From: Diplosphaera chodatii
Lineage: Eukaryota > Chlorophyta > Trebouxiophyceae > Prasiolales > Stichococcaceae
Assembly: GCA_032358165.1 (NCBI GenBank)
Contig: JAALGY010000042.1
Location: 310,001-374,000 of the forward strand
DNA length: 64,000 nucleotides
Direction of reading: 5' to 3'
The notes under the pieces are model-generated. The model saw nothing but the letters and a program-made list of their open reading frames with translations, searched no databases and was not told the origin of the DNA. The position numbers and the translations under genes are program-made. The stretch's first letter is position 1. Every line of letters begins with the position of its first letter. Below, one piece after another: positions 62,101 through 64,000 of this stretch.

Positions 62101-62656
62101 CATCACCGTGCCCGAGATCCTGGCGCACCCCTGGATGATGGCGGGCTTCGGCCCCCTGCGCCGCCTGAACGCCGGCCTGCTGTCGCTGCTGGGGCTCACC
62201 GCCCACCCGCTGGCGGCCACGGTCGCCGCCGCCGCGCAGCGCGGCTTCGTGGACGAGCGGTCTCCGCTGGGCGCCTCGGTCGCCCGGCCGCCGCGGCTGC
62301 CGTCGCGCAACCGCAGCTTCATGCTGGACGTCGAGGGCTGCAGCCCGGGAGCTGCGGCGGCTCCGGCGCCGCAGCCCGCCCGCGGCCGCGCCACCAGCAT
62401 GGACCTGCCCAGCCGCCCGATCGGCGCGGCGGCCGCCAACGCGGCGCAGCTGGCGGCCGGCGGCTGCCGCCAGAGCCTCGCCGAGATCGCGGGGCTGCTG
62501 GCGTCGGCGCAGGCCGCGACGGCCGCCGCCAACCGCCGCGCGGTCCGCTCGCTGGACCTCGCCACGGGGCGGGCGCGCGCGGCCGCGGCCGCCGCCCGCT
62601 GCCAGCCCGCCTGGCAGCTGGAGCGCGTCGACAGCATCTGCACGCCGTCGATGTGA
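59107..62656 (+). CDS. serine/threonine protein kinase, SnRK2/CKIN-like, 9 exons
   Basis: Nine exons (59107-59297, 60045-60374, 60530-60656, 60774-60908, 61053-61154, 61271-61408, 61559-61651, 61785-61883, 62042-62656) join in phase to 609 residues. A disordered Ser/Pro-rich head of about 170 residues leads into the kinase. The reduced Gly loop is RGSVGFV. The ATP Lys is in AVAIKFVE and the alpha-C Glu in LLLREI; the hinge is ALVMEYANGGDLSQYI. The catalytic loop is GIANRDIKLDNLLL, where Asn replaces His of HRD but catalytic Asp and Lys remain. DFG lies in LCDFGLSK. The activation segment ends SCGTPEYMAPE, followed by DVWSAGVTLYTLCAG and a final kinase-domain helix in ARRITVPEILAHPWM. A 170-residue Ala/Arg-rich tail contains RPPRLPSRNRSFMLD and RATSMDLPS, possible phosphosites. 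The fold and substrate-side motifs are those of CAMK/SNF1-related SnRK2-type kinases, which signal stress or nutrient state. ATG 59107 is preceded in the same frame only by non-ATG codons; ATG 59131 is an alternative. Confidence 0.92.
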
Positions 62657-63639
62657 CGCCGCCGCCGCGGCACATGGCACCTTCATTCTTGATTGCGACG
62701 TGGAATGCACTTGGCAAGCATGAGACGATGAGCTTGGCGATAGTGGCCATTTTGTGGCCGACTGGCGATCACACCAACATAGAGATGATAAAATGGGACA
62801 TGGTACATGCCATACAAGTAGATCTGCGCTGTGCACATTCAGCGGCACTTGGCACGGCTCAGGGGGACCATTGGGGGGCAACTTGGGTGTCCACTGTTGT
62901 TGTTGGTGGCGCCCATCACTGCTGACTGGTCTGCTTCGGCACACTCTTGCCTCGTTCGTTCGGGGTCATTGGTTGATGGATTGTCCAATCCAGACACGGT
63001 ATTGCTGACATGCAGCACAAAAAGTGGCATTTGCAGTGCGCTGCTGAGTTGACTATCATCCGGAAGCGAGGCGTGCGACATCAGCTACACCGCCGCCAGC
63101 TTTCAATTTTGGTATGATGTCGATTGGGTTTGATGATGACGATCAGGGTTTGCAGATGAAGTGCCGATGATGGCGATCCTGAAGTTGCTGTAACAGCGAT
63201 TATGGCCCCATATCTCCATCTCCCTCAGCATCCCTCTCCACAACAACGACACCTAGTGGCAATCTCGGGGAAGTTGCTGCGCTGCAAACGGCAGTGCAGT
63301 CAACTTTCGCCGCACCTTGCGACATTTCACAATACTGTAGGTTAGTCTCACACTCCTAGTCCTAAGTGACAACACGCACGGGTGCTGTCTCACTGCGGCG
63401 GTGTCCCTTGGTAGTCATCAGCATGTTAGCGTGTGCCACACTGTTGTAGCAACTCTCCTGCTTGAGGCATTTGCGTCGACTTGGTCCAGTACTCAGGCTC
63501 AACAGCAGCTACCAGTTAGTCAGCTGGCAACAAAGAATGTAGCGCCCCAACTGTGCCAGATGCCGGCTTCTTGGCCCTGTCATCGTTCGACAGGCTTGTC
63601 GCTGCAGCGGCAACGGCGGCAGCATTGCACCAGGCAGCG
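62657..63639. other. convergent intergenic region, no gene seen
   Basis: This gap lies between the stop of the kinase gene (rightward) and the stop of the polyglutamine gene (leftward), so it should hold two 3' UTRs. It is less GC-rich than the coding parts. No coding motif is seen. Confidence 0.5.
63189..63193 (+). terminator. candidate TGTAA polyadenylation signal of the kinase gene
   Basis: TGTAA lies about 530 bp past the kinase stop. The distance is long, so this is only a candidate. Confidence 0.25.
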
Positions 63640-63933
63640 TCAGGCAGAGGAAGGGTCGGGCTTGGGGCGCTGCTGCGGAGTGATGCCATTGCCTGAGGGC
63701 CCTGCTCCAGGGGTGGCGGGCCCGGAGGCTGCGCTTCCTACTGCCAGGCCGCCGTGCTGCTGCTGCTGCTGCTGATGCAGCTGCTGCTGCTGCATGTGCT
63801 GCTGCTGCTGGTGCGCCGCCTGCTGGTGCTGCTGCTGCGCGGCCGCGGCGGCCTGCTGCTGCATCGCCGCCCACTGCTGCTGCTGCATCTGCTGCTGCAT
63901 CGCGGCTGCGGCGGCCATGCCCGCAGGCATCCC
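63640..63933 (-). CDS. C-terminal exon of a polyglutamine/alanine-rich protein (5' part outside the window)
   Basis: A minus-strand exon follows an acceptor ACTGCAG at about 63934. It encodes GMPAGMAAAAAMQQQMQQQ, then several Gln runs broken by Ala and His (HQQAAHQQQQHMQQQQ), and ends with a Gly/Pro-rich tail ITPQQRPKPDPSSA before the TGA at 63640. Such Q-rich ends are common in algal transcription factors, RNA-binding and chromatin proteins, but no domain lies inside the window, so the function is unknown. Upstream sequence to the right edge looks like intron. Confidence 0.65.
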   Translation of the reverse strand, partial: GMPAGMAAAAAMQQQMQQQQWAAMQQQAAAAAQQQHQQAAHQQQQHMQQQQLHQQQQQQHGGLAVGSAASGPATPGAGPSGNGITPQQRPKPDPSSA

Positions 63934-64000
63934 CTGCAGTCGGTCATTACACAAATGCTTGTACAGCAGTCGAGCTGTGTCATCATTCTACTAATTGCAC

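Noticed and set aside
1..64000. CRISPR arrays, IS elements, prophage or bacterial operons
   Set aside because: No spaced identical repeats, transposase or integrase frames or Shine-Dalgarno-led operons were seen. The spliced genes show eukaryotic nuclear DNA.

Overview
This window looks like nuclear DNA of a green alga, most likely a chlorophyte of the Chlorella/Trebouxiophyceae or Chlamydomonas type. It is GC-rich. Its genes are split into many short exons (often 60-180 nt) separated by introns of about 100-350 nt. Donors are mostly GTGCG or GTGAG and acceptors are mostly TGCAG. The protein content is plant/algal: cytosolic HSP101, LSm5, plastid-type transit peptides, and a kinase carrying NRD in place of HRD. 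TGTAA 3'-end signals lie near some stops. The genus cannot be decided from the sequence alone. All gene models below were assembled by hand by joining exons in phase.

Layout. At 1.2-9.6 kb (minus) lies a complete 23-exon HSP101/ClpB disaggregase. At 10.4-19.9 kb (minus) is a very large low-complexity protein with a RUN domain, a PX domain and a Rubicon-homology zinc domain, a likely endosome/autophagy adaptor. At 20.8-25.6 kb (minus) is a 16-exon flavoprotein that fuses a pyridoxamine-phosphate-oxidase-like split barrel to a ferredoxin-NADP-reductase-like module, an architecture I know from bacteria. At 26.2-26.7 kb is a decayed F-box/LRR copy that contains a perfect hairpin. At 27.4-28.4 kb (plus) is a small NADAR/YbiA-like N-glycosidase gene. 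At 28.8-34.3 kb (minus) is an unrecognised protein with internal GDK repeats and a long APPL proline-rich repeat tail.

At 35.9-37.9 kb two tandem leucine-rich-repeat pseudogenes carry frameshifts. At 38.4-39.1 kb (minus) LSM5 lies divergent to an aldo/keto reductase with a transit peptide (39.8-42.4 kb, plus). A promoter-like gap with repeated GGGACTTTT words leads to an organellar-type rhodanese (44.1-45.2 kb, plus). At 46.2-56.8 kb (minus) is the most unusual gene: an N-terminal GAF-like domain followed by about a dozen exon-encoded copies of a short module of the form A-V-x-x-Y-M-x-x-L-R-x-R-S. At 59.1-62.7 kb (plus) is a serine/threonine kinase of the SnRK2/CKIN type. The last exon of a polyglutamine protein runs off the right edge.

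There is no operon logic, as expected for a eukaryote. The genes are independent functions: proteostasis, vesicle trafficking, redox and metabolite repair, RNA processing and signalling. The points most worth following are the GAF/YM-module protein, the RUN-PX-RH combination, the bacterial-type flavoprotein fusion, and a recurrent class of non-canonical GC-AG introns, three of which use the donor GCGCGC.
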